Source: Paramarasmius palmivorus
Lineage: Eukaryota; Basidiomycota; Agaricomycetes; Agaricales; Marasmiaceae
Assembly: GCA_037176845.1 (NCBI GenBank)
Contig: JAYKXP010000203.1
Span: 1 to 64,000 of the forward strand
DNA: 64,000 nucleotides
Direction of reading: 5' to 3'
A program made the translations under genes and the position numbers. A model generated the notes under the pieces. It was given only the letters and a program-made list of their open reading frames with translations. It did no database searches and was not told the DNA's origin. Each line of letters starts with the position of its first letter. Positions within the stretch are counted from its first letter, which is position 1. Of this stretch, positions 26,201 to 37,636 are shown piece after piece.

Positions 26201-27367
26201 AGTAAAGCAACCTACAATAGCGACGATCATATTGCCATAGACGTGCATGTTATTCCTGGAGGCTTTCAAGAGCTTGATGATGTTGGCGCGAATCAATGCC
26301 ATGCTTGACAGATGTCGGGAGTCGATAGGTGGAAAGTCGAGCTTTACGGTTTCCGATGGCTCTTCATCTTCAACGTCATTGCCAACTGGTTGGACGGTGG
26401 CCTCTGCCGCCTTGCCCTCTTGTTCTCGGACGGCTTTCCACGATGGACTTCGCTCAAAGATAAACTTATGGACAACAAAGTTGGTTCCGACACCACCCTG
26501 CCGTCGTTTGACACTGCAAAGCTCGTGTTAGGGTCGAAAGAAAAAAGCAGAATGATGACACAGCACCCACACAAGGTTGAGCTCAACGAGTTGTTTCACA
26601 AGGTAGAAGCATGTCTTCTGGTCATAGCCTGTTTCGTTCCCGAGATGAATGACTGTGACACCTTTGTCTCTTCCTCTTGTGATAACTTGCAGGGCAGAGT
26701 ACACCATTGGGCTCAGCTTCGAAAACTAAGAACAAATCAGTTTTAAGTTCAACGAGAAGGGGAGAACACGCACCCTCAAATGCGAGCCAGTTATCGCTGC
26801 ATAAGTGGATTCTGGATCACAAGCAATCCTCAACTTCTCTCCATACTCTGCCTGCAAGTCTCCCATAGGTCGAATCGTTGCATCCGGAACTATTTCGAGC
26901 TCCGGCGGCTGCGTCTCAACATGCGTCTCTCCTCGTTCATTTGCTTTTCTCTTTGCACTGACTTGAGGGGCAATCCAAACCTCCGAAGTAACGCCTTCTG
27001 GGACTAATCCGACACGAATGTTGGGTTGTTGAACGATGAGAGACCAGACAAAGGCGCAAAAGGCCTCATCGACGTTCTGTGGATATGTTGCTTGACTTGA
27101 GTAAAACTCCTTGACGAACGTGCTTAGTCGAGAGACGCTGCATCCTGGATGTAAGAAGAGTCAGACATGCGAACAGGCGAAAAGTGAAAAGTGAAAAATA
27201 AGAAAGTGGATCTGTCAGGGTTCGAACTGTTACAGCAACATTCCATCTCTTCGTATTCTCTTTTTTCTCGACGCGCTCCATCACATGATTGGAAAAAGAC
27301 AGAAAAACTCACCAAGGTCCCCATCGAAAGCTATTTCGCGTAGACAATGTTGCACGAGCTCATCCAT
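20248..27367 (-). CDS. TFC3: TFIIIC B-block-binding largest subunit
   Basis: Encodes the DNA-binding subunit of transcription factor IIIC, which recognises the B box of tRNA genes to start RNA polymerase III transcription. Fifteen exons join in frame to about 2089 residues: 27367-27313, 27144-26774, 26725-26571, 26513-26216, 26165-25937, 25890-25799, 25746-25266, 25218-24581, 24527-22514, 22449-22071, 22019-21356, 21296-21224, 21174-20852, 20802-20527, 20469-20248. The N-terminus (MDELVQHCLREIAFDGDLG) and the winged-helix B-block segment at about 140-205 (SALQVITRGRDKGVTVIHLG to LVVKRRQGG) are characteristic. Three AT-hook-like motifs (QGRPRKK, KKRGRPPK, KKRGRPSKK) lie at about 530-590, and another helix-turn region follows LRRENEFLRVLERMGGI near 790. 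The C-terminus ends HPGISQ-YELRWRLRLVYDRQEVI, as in fungal homologues. The first intron is long (168 bases). The twelfth donor appears to be GC. No breaks seen; functional host gene. Confidence 0.9.
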
Positions 27368-27369
27368 CC

Positions 27370-28975
27370 GGCCACTGGCGGAGAGGAGTCGAAAGTGCCG
27401 AATTGGTTCACCTTCGCCGACAAGGCAAGTTCAAGAGCACCTTCCGGCACTCTTTGATTCGGCTTCCGTGAAAAAAGGACAAAGAGAGTTCGGAAGAGGC
27501 GGGCGAGCTAACCAGTTATCGATGTGTGCGTAAAATCGATGGTGGCGGACAAAAATGGAGAAAGCGTGACAAAGGTGTTACACCGTCCAGCGCTAAATCG
27601 TTTGGTCCAGTTTGCCTCTCTCCTATGTACAGCAACATCTACATAGTTGACTGCCTCACTATTACATACAATCTAATCATATGAATGCCTACAATGAAGC
27701 ACCACGATGCAATGCTGTGAATCCCAGCTGATCATGCAGACATTTTCACAGAAAGACCACCTCCCAGTGTCCAATTTCAACGCTTCCCCAATGCCATTCC
27801 ACATGGACCGCTGCATACCTAGAGAATGAAGAAGCATAAGAGAAACGAAATGGAGCTCATACCAACCTGGTAACCATCCGTCCCCCTCACATCAAGGACC
27901 CTCTAGGCAGAAAAGCCATCCGTCATGGGATGAAAACGATACGGCGTTTAAAGTTTTTTTCTCGGATCGTTTGGGATGTTCCGCTCTCCCAGCGTACACG
28001 GCAGATCCATCATTCGTGTCTGGGCTTTCGAGGGAATCAAGCGACCGGTAAATCCTCTTGCACGCATCTATGAACTAGCCCGCTCAAAAAAACGAAACGA
28101 TCATACGCATGTTAGGCATGCGGGGAAAAGATCAGTAGTGGAATTGCCCCGATGCTGAACACGCAAAGGTCAAAGCGCACCGCGTGAAACAGTCTGCCAT
28201 GGCACAAATACTCTCCTGTCCCGATTCTGAGTATTGCTGTGGTTGACATGTCGATTCACCGGTGGAGCGCGATACCAGTATGAAGAGAACTTCGATAGAA
28301 TCTGCTCCCCGCTTCCTTTAGACGAAGAGCCAGTCGCAGTCCACGACGCAAATTTTATCAGAGCCCAAGTTGCCCAGGAATCACTGAGATATTCGAACAT
28401 TGCGTTTCCGTCATGGTACATTTGAAGAAGTGAATGAGCGGCTGGTGATTGTCTGGGAGGCAGAGGTCCTGTCTTTGCTGCATCGACTCTACTCTAGTAT
28501 TCCGAGGATTTATCCTAAAATCGCTTCGTGTCGATCCATGTATGTGATGACCCCAAAATTTCCCAAACGCACCAGCTCGGAGCCTTGTGTGCTGTGCGAA
28601 TACCGGTGAAACTGGACATTTTTGGGACGATACTATGTCTAGACATCGGCGAGCAGATTTTAGCATCGAGTAGTCTTGCAATAATTCCTAGGGATCTGAT
28701 CTTGAACCTCCGAGTATCCGCTCGTTCTGTTCACTGTTGACAGTCAGAGGGTCACCTTCGGCCAGAATAGCAGCAAAATCCATATTATGACTGAAAAAAA
28801 AATTAGCGTGGTCCCAAGGTGTTTGTCAAAAGCTTACTCGGTCATAGAGAGCGACATGGAACGTTTAGAGGTCGTGGAGTGAAGAACAATGAATTTTCTT
28901 CGGCAGTACCAAGTGAGTGTAACGCATTGTAGAGGCACGTGCTAAAAAGTTTATTACCAAATCATACTAAATAAA
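27370..28975. other. Region between TFIIIC gene and Helitron
   Basis: The first few hundred bases upstream of 27367 must hold the TFIIIC promoter, but no distinct motif stands out. Around 28170-28740 both strands have short frames that I do not recognise, so no gene is called. Confidence 0.4.
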
Positions 28976-29004
28976 CTAGGGGGATACCCGTGCTATGCAC
29001 GGGT
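28976..29004 (-). repeat. Helitron 3' terminal hairpin and CTAG end
   Basis: Stem 28986-28993 pairs perfectly with 28997-29004 around a three-base loop. Six bases separate the stem from the terminal CTAG. No other copy of this hairpin was seen in the window. Confidence 0.85.
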
Positions 29005-29072
29005 CGTACGGGTTGAAGCTTGAAAACTAAGTTTTAGACAAACATGGGCTACTGTACTGCAAGTAATCATAA

Positions 29073-30230
29073 CTACTTTCTCAGCTTTCTCCCTCTTCCA
29101 TTGCTGCTTGACTGAATCGAAGGTTCGGCAACATTTTGTAACTCAGGTTCAGTTTCTGAAAGAGGGGTTTCGGGTGGTGGAGGATAAGAGGATCCGCTCG
29201 CGTTACTGCTGGGGTTGACGGTGGCCTGTGTTTGGAACTTGAACGCTCCATTGAGCCTGCGTTTCTGGCCAGTAAACAGTGGGGTCGACACTGATACTTA
29301 AAGTTGTTAATTTTGTGCACAAACTGAGCGTGAATGACTACACACCTATATCTACTTTGGCTGGCTTAGGGGTGAACGCTTTCCCGAGAATAGGTACTTG
29401 CTCTGCTTCTATATGGAATCGTTGCGGGAACTGAGTGGTCTCGTCGAGGTCATAATGTGTTAGGTAACCTTGTACTTGAACATATTGGTCGGCAGATGGT
29501 ATTGGCTTGTACTTGTTCCAACGATGGTCTTCTGCATTGAAATGAACACGGATTGGGAAGATGCTTTCAAGTGGCCGATCGAGTAACTTTGAGATGCAGT
29601 GTGTATATTGTACTGCATTAACGTCGAAAGTCTCGTTGTTTGCATCTGCATTGCACCCAAGACCCGAAACAACGACATAACATCTCATTGGTGAATGTAA
29701 TGGTTCAGTAATGGGAAAAAGCTAGTGATTCAAGGTCAGAACTCAATCAACGCTGCTGAAGCAAGCTATGACGCACCCATACAATGTCTCCGACTACCTG
29801 ATACTGCTTCTCCATCTTCAATACTTCATCTGTGTTGTCTGGGCTTGGATCCTGGTATGCTCTGATATGCCCTGGAATGCTTTTGGAAACCTTATTTGAC
29901 AGTTAGAAACAATATTAAACTGGTTAGATATGAATTTACCTGCACCCAAACAACACCGTGAAACCCTTCGTCATCGAACCTCATCCCACTACTGTTGTAG
30001 TACCGTAAAACTCCACAGACTGAGACCTCTCCACTGACATAAATCTCCGCGTCGAAAAGCACGATTTGTCCCCCGAGGTACTGAGGATCTTGCAGTTTGC
30101 ATAGACCACATAAAGAAGCAGAACTGTGACATGAAGGGTTGGGTGGTTTCGACGAAAATGTTGACTTCTGAATCGTCGTAGACAGTGGACTGGCGGATGA
30201 CGCTGGTGCCATAGCTTTAGATTTGCTCAA
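29073..30230 (-). CDS. Helitron-linked companion protein, possibly OB-fold
   Basis: Four exons (30230-29940, 29890-29777, 29721-29346, 29296-29073) join in frame over 49-55-base introns to 334 residues. The N-terminal part has CGLCKLQDPQYLGGQIVLFDAEIYVSGEVSVCGVLRYY. The middle has QYQVVGDIVWLFPITEP and MRCYVVVSGLGC. The third part has PIRVHFNAEDHRWNKYKPIP, then QYVQVQGYLTHYD and RFHIEAEQVPILG, and the tail is low-complexity and basic. The order (two beta-rich modules, the second ending in a Y-V-x-V-x-G-Y-L-T strand pattern) matches a multicopy agaricomycete family that I recall as hypothetical and that looks like single-strand-binding OB folds. It lies just downstream of RepHel on the same strand and inside the element. 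A role in handling single-stranded DNA during transposition is an inference. Confidence 0.65.
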
Positions 30231-30406
30231 GTGAAGGTGAGATGAATTTTCAGTGCTTTAATCGTCTGGGAACCGAGTAGAGAGAACATTGGCGAAGTTG
30301 CTAGATGGTGGAGCACGGTAAAGAGACGTACAACGATGATGTACGACAATTGCTCTTCCTGTCTATTTTTCAAGAATCAATTATACACATATACACTTTG
30401 ATATTA

Positions 30407-33400
30407 TTATAAGTTGGATAAACTTGCAAGTATTTCAGGGTATACAATATTCATGGTGCGACATGCTACTTGATTATATGGGAGTAGTATCTTAAGTCTG
30501 TGACTGCTGGTTGCACGCGATAAGGCAACATAAAGTTGACCATGAGAGAAGACAGGTATTCGCAAATCCAATCCAATGATCTTGACGGATTGGCCTTGAG
30601 CTTTGTTGATGGAGATGGCAAAAGCCAACCGGACGGGAAACTGACAGCGACGGAGATTGAATGTCAGACCAGCCGATGAAGGAATATGAAGTGTTATCCG
30701 GGGGATGAAAACGGTCTTCCCATCGTGTTCACCACCAAGAATTCTAGCCTCAATTACTCGACAACTGGCCCTCACGACGATGAGTCTTGTCCCATTACAC
30801 AGTCCATCACATGGTGCCAAATTCTGAAGGAGAATAATGGGACACCCAACCTTCAGATGCAACTCCCCTGGTGGAAACCCAGAGGCTTCAACTGAGCGAA
30901 GGTATTCCACAGGCACTTGATTGGAATCATTATCTGCACCTTGCTCTACTTCGACTGCATCCGCACTTCGGAAAGTCAGTTTCTCGCCGTGCATGCGATC
31001 AAGGATTTCGTTGTTAAGAGATTCCACATCATAATTTCGGGCTGAAAGAATGATGCGGTCAAGGAAGTATAGAGGTGGTGGTGTTGGACCATCAAGATCT
31101 GGGTACACGAACGAAATAAGAGCCTGTGAATCTGGAACCCGCATGTGGTTCGGTAACGAAATTGTACCGTCTTGCGCAATATTGATGCCCTTTCCAACTT
31201 CCAAAAGCCATTTAGCGAAGGCTACTTCTTCGGAAGAAGCTTGATCAAGGCGCATGTTATGTCGAAGGTGAAGTACCTTTACAATCTGCCAAATGTACGA
31301 ACGGAAGAGTGTTGCCGAAATGATTTCTTGTTGGGAGGCTCTCGGAATAACAGGCAGAGTTTGCATAGGATCTGCCCCAAATACAACAGCTTTACCCCCA
31401 AATGGACGATTGTCATCACATATATCCCTGAGTGTGCGATCCAGTGCCTCGACAGTATTACGATGTTGCATCAAGACCTCATCCCAAATGATGAGCTTTG
31501 TTTCGCGGAGGAGCTCAGCTCGTTGGCTTTCCTTTGATATACTGTAAATGGATTCGTCGTTTAGGGTATCGATAGGAATTCTGAAGGTCGAATGTGCTGT
31601 GCGTCCACCATGAAGTAATAACGACGCAACGCCTGATGATGCAACACATAGTGCTATCCAAGACCTGCTTCGGACCACATGACAGACAGTGTTGTACACA
31701 AAAGTCTTCCCTGTTCCTGCAGGTCCATTGAGGAAATATACGTGGTTTTTGTTGTTGACAACCGAGTCAAAAATGACATCGAAGGCAGCTCGCTGGTCGC
31801 GGTTGAGCTTTAGTAAGCAGGAATCCGCGAGCATTTTCTCGGTGTCGCAATCGTAAGAGAGCTGTTCAGTGATCAGAGGATTGCGTGTTTTGGCTTCCCA
31901 ATCTTTCTGAGGACATGGCATTGGAGGGAATTCTGAAAGATTCCGCCCGGAGCGCATGAGAATGCAATTGAGAAGGAAGAGTCCATAATCATTGACCTCG
32001 GCGTCAGATGGTGTCTTGTAACCCATCTCGGATAGCCGGTAGGCCAAGTCGTCACAAATGAAAGGCCGAAATTCATCCCAAAGTTGATCAGGATGTGTCG
32101 GATTGCAAAACAGAAGGAGGATCGCAAAAAGCTCTCGTAGCCTTGATCCAGTCTGCATCTGGCCTGCCTCTTGTAAACATAATCTCCATTCCCCATCATC
32201 TGACAATATGCCATATGCAATGCAGGCTTCTTGAAAGGTAGTATAGATGCTACCATCAACCGTGCGGAGATCAAGGTATGAGCGCGGGCCTTTGACGATG
32301 GTAAGGAGTGTCCAGAGGTAGAATCGTTCCCCTGCAGTAGGCGATACAAAGTACATCCGACCGAGGGCAAAACCCTTTTGTCGCAGTTTCCACTTTCGCT
32401 TGTCCGTATCCCATACAAATTTCTGTGGGAACTCCTGATATGTAAGGCTGCGAGCGATTTGTCCAGAGAGACCAGGTTCTGCGTTGGCCTGGAAGAATTG
32501 CGTGAGTGTTGTTTTCTCTGTTGCAGCTCGCTGAAGCAGGACGTCAGGATCCTCATTGGGATCAAAAACGACCATATGTTGTCCCGGGAGGTGCACCTGG
32601 AGGCGTACAACATTTGGCATCTATAGGTACCATTATTGATTATGGTTCATCAACAGGTAATTTGGAGGAAGACGTACTTGCGCATGCAAAGGGAAATGAT
32701 ATATCCTCCATAATCCCTCATGTGGTCCAATATAGCGCCCGTCAATATAACGCTTGATTTCATCTTGGTTCCATTCAATTGTTGCACGGTCTCCACCTTT
32801 ATGGATGTACTTGAAGGGGTACTTAATAGACCTAAGTGTTGCCACACATTCGACATTGATGTGACAGTCGAACTTCGCAGAGAGGTAGGGGTTATAGGGA
32901 ACAATCCAACGATTATCCAACATATGACGCCGGACTTTATAACTTCGTCCGTCATCTCGTCGACGATATAACGGGTACCCATCTGTGTTCATGCTTGTGA
33001 ATTCTTGAAACTCCTTTGGATAGTACTTGGAGCACCGTCCATTTTTCATACATGGAGAGAACTGATCCAGTACACCGCATGGACCATAGACCATAGACCT
33101 CCTAATGGTCTCGAAAAGAAGAGGTTGAGTATCGGGATTGGGCCATTCGGCACAGATTATAGAATCAATGTCAGCAGGTGTCAGAATCTTGAAACCATCC
33201 TTCAACACGATGAGAATATGACCATGGGGAAGATTGCGTTTTTGGAATTCGATAGCATAGACATATGCAACTGCCTCGCCGAAGATCCCATGTTCTCGTA
33301 TTTCCTTTACTAAGAGGCGAAATTTGACCCGAAAGACTCGGGTTACTAAGTCTGGTCGGTCGTATGATGTTTGGCCTGGAAGAAGTTCCCGTGTTACTTC

Positions 33401-35499
33401 TGGCCATTCAGGGTTGGCAGTCATTGTGATAAATAGGTCTACCTTTCGGTAATACCGAGCTATTGCCATGGCATCCTGAAAGAGTTGCTGCAAGTGTCGT
33501 GGACCACCGATATATGACGAAGGGAGAATGTAGCGTTGTCCCAAAGTGCTCAGGTCAACGTTGTCATCATGAGCACCAAGAGCATCTTCCAAACCACTAT
33601 AAAGAGAGGCGCGTAGCTCAGATTGATGGAACCTCAAGTATGATAGTCGTACTTGGTTGGCGGCAGCCCACATGTCAACAATATATTGTTGGAACAACTT
33701 TCCACCTCGAAGGATTGTGGACCATTCATCACGCCGTACCTGAAGGCGAAAGGCAGCGTAACGTGTTTGACTGAGACCCCTTGGTTCGGGTCGATCAGGT
33801 TCATAGAGCGTGAGCTCTTGGTGCCAACCATCTTCGCCATAGGGAAAAAGAAGGACGTAATGAAGAGCAGAATAGGATATATGGCCTTCATGGATACGTT
33901 GGAGTTTATCGTCTCGTGTTCGTAGAATGATGTCACGATGCTCTTCAGCGGTACCATCTCCAGGAAGTATGATAGCGATTTCCGCTGCTGTCGGTAGATT
34001 GTAACGTCGAGGGTCCTGCCCGGGTAAAACACGGAGGCGTAAGGTATAGTTGGGAGTGTTTTCATGCTCTCGCAGGATTTCATAGGCCTGCTTGAATAGA
34101 GGAGCATAGCGGTGGTGTCGTATGATGACTTGTTGCAGCGTTTCCATGGTTGATTCATCCAACATGCTGTTGTTGTACATGCGATGGCGAAGAGCAGTAT
34201 CGTGATCATAAATGTACAATTGAGCATATGAGGGAGATGCTCCTTGCGCAGGCGACAGAGCACCAAAATAGTGTGAGAGCTGTCCTTCGATACGAAAGAC
34301 CCATCCACTACGACCATGTAGACGGGGATCATTGACTGATGTATCCGCCTGGACGCCCAATGAAGTAAACGCCAGTGCCATATTATACCGCCTAATGTGA
34401 TCCCGGAATTCGAGGCTGCGTTTGTCCTGTTCTTCGTACAGTTTCCGAAGTTCTTCAGGTGGTGATTGAAGGCGTGGAAGACGAACTTTTCCGCTATCAC
34501 AGCATATGCCGAAACGTGGCAAAGCTTTCGTTGACCCATCAAGCCGTTCCTGCATCCAGTGAAGAGCACCACACGATGAACAGTTTACATTCATTGGCCC
34601 TAGGTCGAGACGTTTTTTGGGATCCTTGTAAGGGCGTCGTGCTGCTCCGAGACGTTTTCGGTTTGGTGCTGATTATTTCAAGTGTTTGAGTTCAATGTCA
34701 ATAGTAGTTGCATTGGAGCATACCTTGTAGCATAGTTGATGCGTGATAATCAACGACATGATTTGAGCTTTCTAGGGCATCATCAGAATCGCTGAATGGT
34801 GCAGTACTCTTGCCATCTGAAGATTGTACAGTGCTTGTCCCATTGACACATGGTGTCGTATTATGAAGCAAAGCTATTTATTCAGGGATTGAATCAGTGG
34901 GTGTGTTTCTAGAGATAAAGGTTAATTTACCACTGTCACGGTCGGCTCCACTTTTTACGCGTCTACGCTGGCATTGCTTTGATTGAGGGTCTGCTTCAGA
35001 TATTTCCTTCAAATCCCGTTGAGCGAGAGCATGCTGACGTGCTTCTCGTTCTCTAGCATGTCGCTCCCGTTGCGCAATTGATCGATTACTGGCTGCTCGT
35101 GTACTCGGCTGCACTTGCTGATTCAGTTTAACAGTTTTACTGGGAATGGCTTCAGTATATTGAAATACACTGCAGTCAAACATGCTTACGATTGTGAGGT
35201 TGAGTCATGGCTCATGAAAACATCGTCAGAAGGGATTTGAGAGGGGTGGCATTGAGGCGGCGGGAAAGTTGTATCTTGAGTCGATGGTAATGCGAGAGGT
35301 TGTATTTCAGTAGGATATATGACTCCGCGCGGTGTCCGCCTTCGTCTCCGAGAGGGGGTCTCTTCTTGAGCCAATTGACGGGTCTGGGAGCGAGCATTTT
35401 GCTGTGTATGATGCGGGGCTTTATTTGGAGGAGTACAGGCCTCTGTCAGTAATCCAAAAATTGTGCAATGATTCAGTTGCACTCACCTATGTTGCTCAT
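30407..35499 (-). CDS. Helitron RepHel (Rep nuclease plus Pif1-type helicase)
   Basis: Encodes the replication initiator-helicase that nicks, unwinds and rejoins Helitron ends. Six exons (35499-35487, 35442-35190, 35139-34931, 34873-34724, 34668-32678, 32620-30407) join in frame to about 1609 residues; the introns are 44, 50, 57, 55 and 57 bases. The N-terminal 200 residues are basic and disordered (AASNRSIAQRERHAREREAR). The Helitron N-domain has NVNCSSCGALHW and DLFITMTANPEWPEV. The HUH motif is LPHGHIL (about 688-694) and the Tyr motif FKYIHKGG (about 827). The helicase has Walker A GPAGTGKT (about 1171), Walker B LIIWDEVLM, ADPMQTLPVIP in place of the usual GDFRQ-type motif, and a C-terminal INKAQGQSVKIIGLDL with QLYVALSRATS. 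No stop or frameshift was found, so the element may be autonomous. Confidence 0.88.
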
Positions 35500-36276
35500 G
35501 GTCAAGTCCAGGTCAAGTCCACAACAACCTGTTCGGAAGGACCAGCCTGCAAGGTGTTCGGATAAGTACGTGAGTCGGGCATGCCCGGTTAACGTTGTAA
35601 TGAACAGTTGTTGGTCGGTGATTCATACTGAGCGCAAGGAGAAAAATGTAGCAAAGAAGAGCATTTATTGTCTGAATATTGTTTGTATGACTTTTACATT
35701 ATAATGAGGCTGGTAGTCGAGAGGTAGCGATATCAGGTATTTCAGGGGAATTCATTATAGGTGCTATAAGTATAAATGAATGGCATTAGGTCATGTACAG
35801 ATATTTGTGGGCTTGATAGCGTACTGTGATTCCTGGATGTAGGGCCTTGAGCCTTAGGTCTGAGGACTTCGTAGGTTTCGGCTGGCTCAGCAATTTGGTT
35901 AGAGAGCGAAGTGTCACGTCACGGTCGTTCAGACCGGAAAGTTTCAACTTTCCTGTCCGAACGACGTCACAATTGTCACAGCTCAGTGCCAACGCTTAGC
36001 GTTCCTAGAACGTTCTTCTTATTAACACAGCCTCCGAAAGGTCTAGAATGTTCTCGGCGGTTCTTTGACAAAAACCCTAATTTCTTTATAATGTGGATGT
36101 CTGGTCCATTTATGGCAAACAACCTGACTTCTCAGTTCTGTCTTCCCGCATTCCCGAGTCAAAGTGTTGATGCGACTCTTGCGCTGTACCTCCTGCCTCT
36201 CCTTACTTATTGAGCCCACCAATGTTCAAAGCACACCAGGTCACAAACCCCATTCCTCTATCTCTCAAATCGTCTC
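35500..36276. other. Helitron 5' side and spacer
   Basis: No gene recognised. It must include the RepHel promoter and probably the Helitron 5' end. An imperfect inverted repeat of about 70 bases (35911-35980) and two similar motifs (CTAGAACGTTCT at 36005 and CTAGAATGTTCTC at 36043) lie here. Confidence 0.5.
35911..35980. repeat. Imperfect inverted repeat (hairpin)
   Basis: TCGTTCAGACCGGAAAGTT (from about 35925) pairs with the reverse of AACTTTCCTGTCCGAACGA around a very short loop, 17 of 19 positions matching, with partial extension outward (GTCAC on both sides). It could be a small palindromic element or a structure near the Helitron 5' end. Confidence 0.6.
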
Positions 36277-36711
36277 ATGTTCAATTCTGGCAGACATATC
36301 CAAACCCACGGTCATGCTATCAACCATGTTGATGGTATCTCTATAATCGTCAACTTGGATAACACGACTACGGCTCGTTGTCGAGACCCTCAGAATGCAG
36401 CTGGCCATATACATGGGTGTTGCTGCAAACTCGGAGGTGTGATCTCTACGTACAGCATTCATCATGTCCATCAATTGACGATCATGTTCTGTACAGATGC
36501 CGACGATGATATGGCGTATTCCTCTTCTGCTTCGACAAGGCACGTTACCGCGACTCATCATACCGCACCACTCGAGACTAACCAACTCCCTCAGCTGTAC
36601 ACCCACCCCACACCTACATCTAATACGCGTAAAAGAAACCCGAGTGTGGGTCTGGGATCACACCTCACCAAGCGGAAGGTGTCATTTGCATACCGACAAC
36701 CAGGACAATGA
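36277..36711 (+). pseudogene. MFN-family gene, copy A1 (fragment)
   Basis: First exon starts MFNSGRHIQTHGHAINHVDG and runs through SIIVNLDNTTTARCRDPQNA. A later block (DADDDMAYSSSASTRHVTATH, about 36498-36560) leads into a Pro/Thr-rich linker (NQLPQLYTHPTPTSNTRKRN). The C-terminal RDLQTGRLTGDVIG segment found in other copies is not present before tandem repeats begin near 36720, so this copy seems truncated. Its 5' flank (about 36219-36276) is very similar to that of copy C, which suggests the promoter was duplicated with the gene. Function unknown. Confidence 0.5.
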
Positions 36712-36719
36712 AGATAATA

Positions 36720-37592
36720 AGAAGAACGGCCCAACCTGTAGGTACGATCATAAACATGGCTGCGACGGGAATGAGCCAAAGTGGGAGCAAGGATCAGGGT
36801 ACAAATCTGACGCCGTCCTAGATCTGAACAGCACATAACAACGAAACAAGCCAAACTTGGTTGCGTCAGGGCCGAAATGAATTGGTGGCAAAGAGGAATT
36901 CGGCATGAACACGTGGGAACACGATGGTTCTCCTCCGGATTCATTCTCAGATACCTTCCAGCGACAAGCGCGTGATCGACGACTTCCATCCTCGAATTGC
37001 GCCACGCTTGCATCCGTAAACGATACACAGAGTTTCTTTTCTTCGAAGAGCGGCATTACATCATCCCGACAATGACGGGATGATGTATTCCTCCGAGTCT
37101 GCTTCTGCTTTGACGAGGCATGTTACCGCGACTCATCGTACCGCACCACTCGAGACTAACCAACTCCCTCAGCCGTACATTACACCCAGGGCCACACCTA
37201 CATCTGACACGCGTAAAAGAAACCCGAGTGTGGGTCTGGGATCACACTTCACCAAGCGGAAGGTGTCAATAATAAGAACGGCCCATAGGTACGAGCATAA
37301 ACATGGCTACGACTGCAAAGTGGGAGCAAGGATCACAGTACAAATCTGACGCCGTCCTAGATCTGAACAGCACATAACAACGAAACAAGCCAAACTTGGT
37401 TGCGTCAGGGCCGAAATGAATTGATGGCAAAGAGGAATTCGGCATGAACACATGGGAATACGATGGTTCTTCCATTTTACAATCATGAACATGGCTACGG
37501 CGGGAATGAGCCAAGTGGGAGCAAGAATCATGGTACAAATCTGACGCCGTCCTAGATCTGAACAGTACATAACAACGAAACAAGCCAAAGGT
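36720..37592. repeat. Threefold tandem repeat, partly with MFN-gene exon
   Basis: A block beginning near ACGGCCCA and running through AGATCTGAACAGCACATAACAACGAAACAAGCC occurs at about 36722-36935 and 37271-37475, and in shorter form at 37479-37592. Between the first two, the DADDD-exon and Pro/Thr-linker block of copy A1 (36497-36690) is repeated at about 37080-37268. The whole looks like a local tandem duplication of roughly 550-590 bases followed by a partial third unit. Confidence 0.8.
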
Positions 37593-37636
37593 TACAAATA
37601 CTTTTTCCTTTCTCCATACCCTTCCTCTCTGCCCAA

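Larger units (their letters stand above)
28976..35499 (-). mobile_element. Helitron with intact RepHel (minimum span)
   Basis: Rolling-circle transposon on the minus strand. The 3' terminus is clear: an 8-bp perfect hairpin (ACCCGTGC, 3-base loop, GCACGGGT; 28986-29004), then ATCCCC, then CTAG at 28979-28976, followed outside by T. This fits the Helitron rule of a short hairpin just inside a CTRR end inserted between A and T. The element holds the RepHel gene and a downstream companion gene, both reading towards the 3' terminus and both intact. The 5' terminus (expected TC after A, beyond the RepHel start at 35499) could not be fixed; it probably lies between 35500 and about 36000. The span given is therefore a minimum. 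Confidence 0.85.

Noticed and set aside
31873..32613. 246-residue minus-strand open frame
   Set aside because: Alternate frame of the RepHel helicase exon.
33634..34572. 312-residue minus-strand open frame overlapping RepHel
   Set aside because: Alternate frame of a confirmed RepHel exon.
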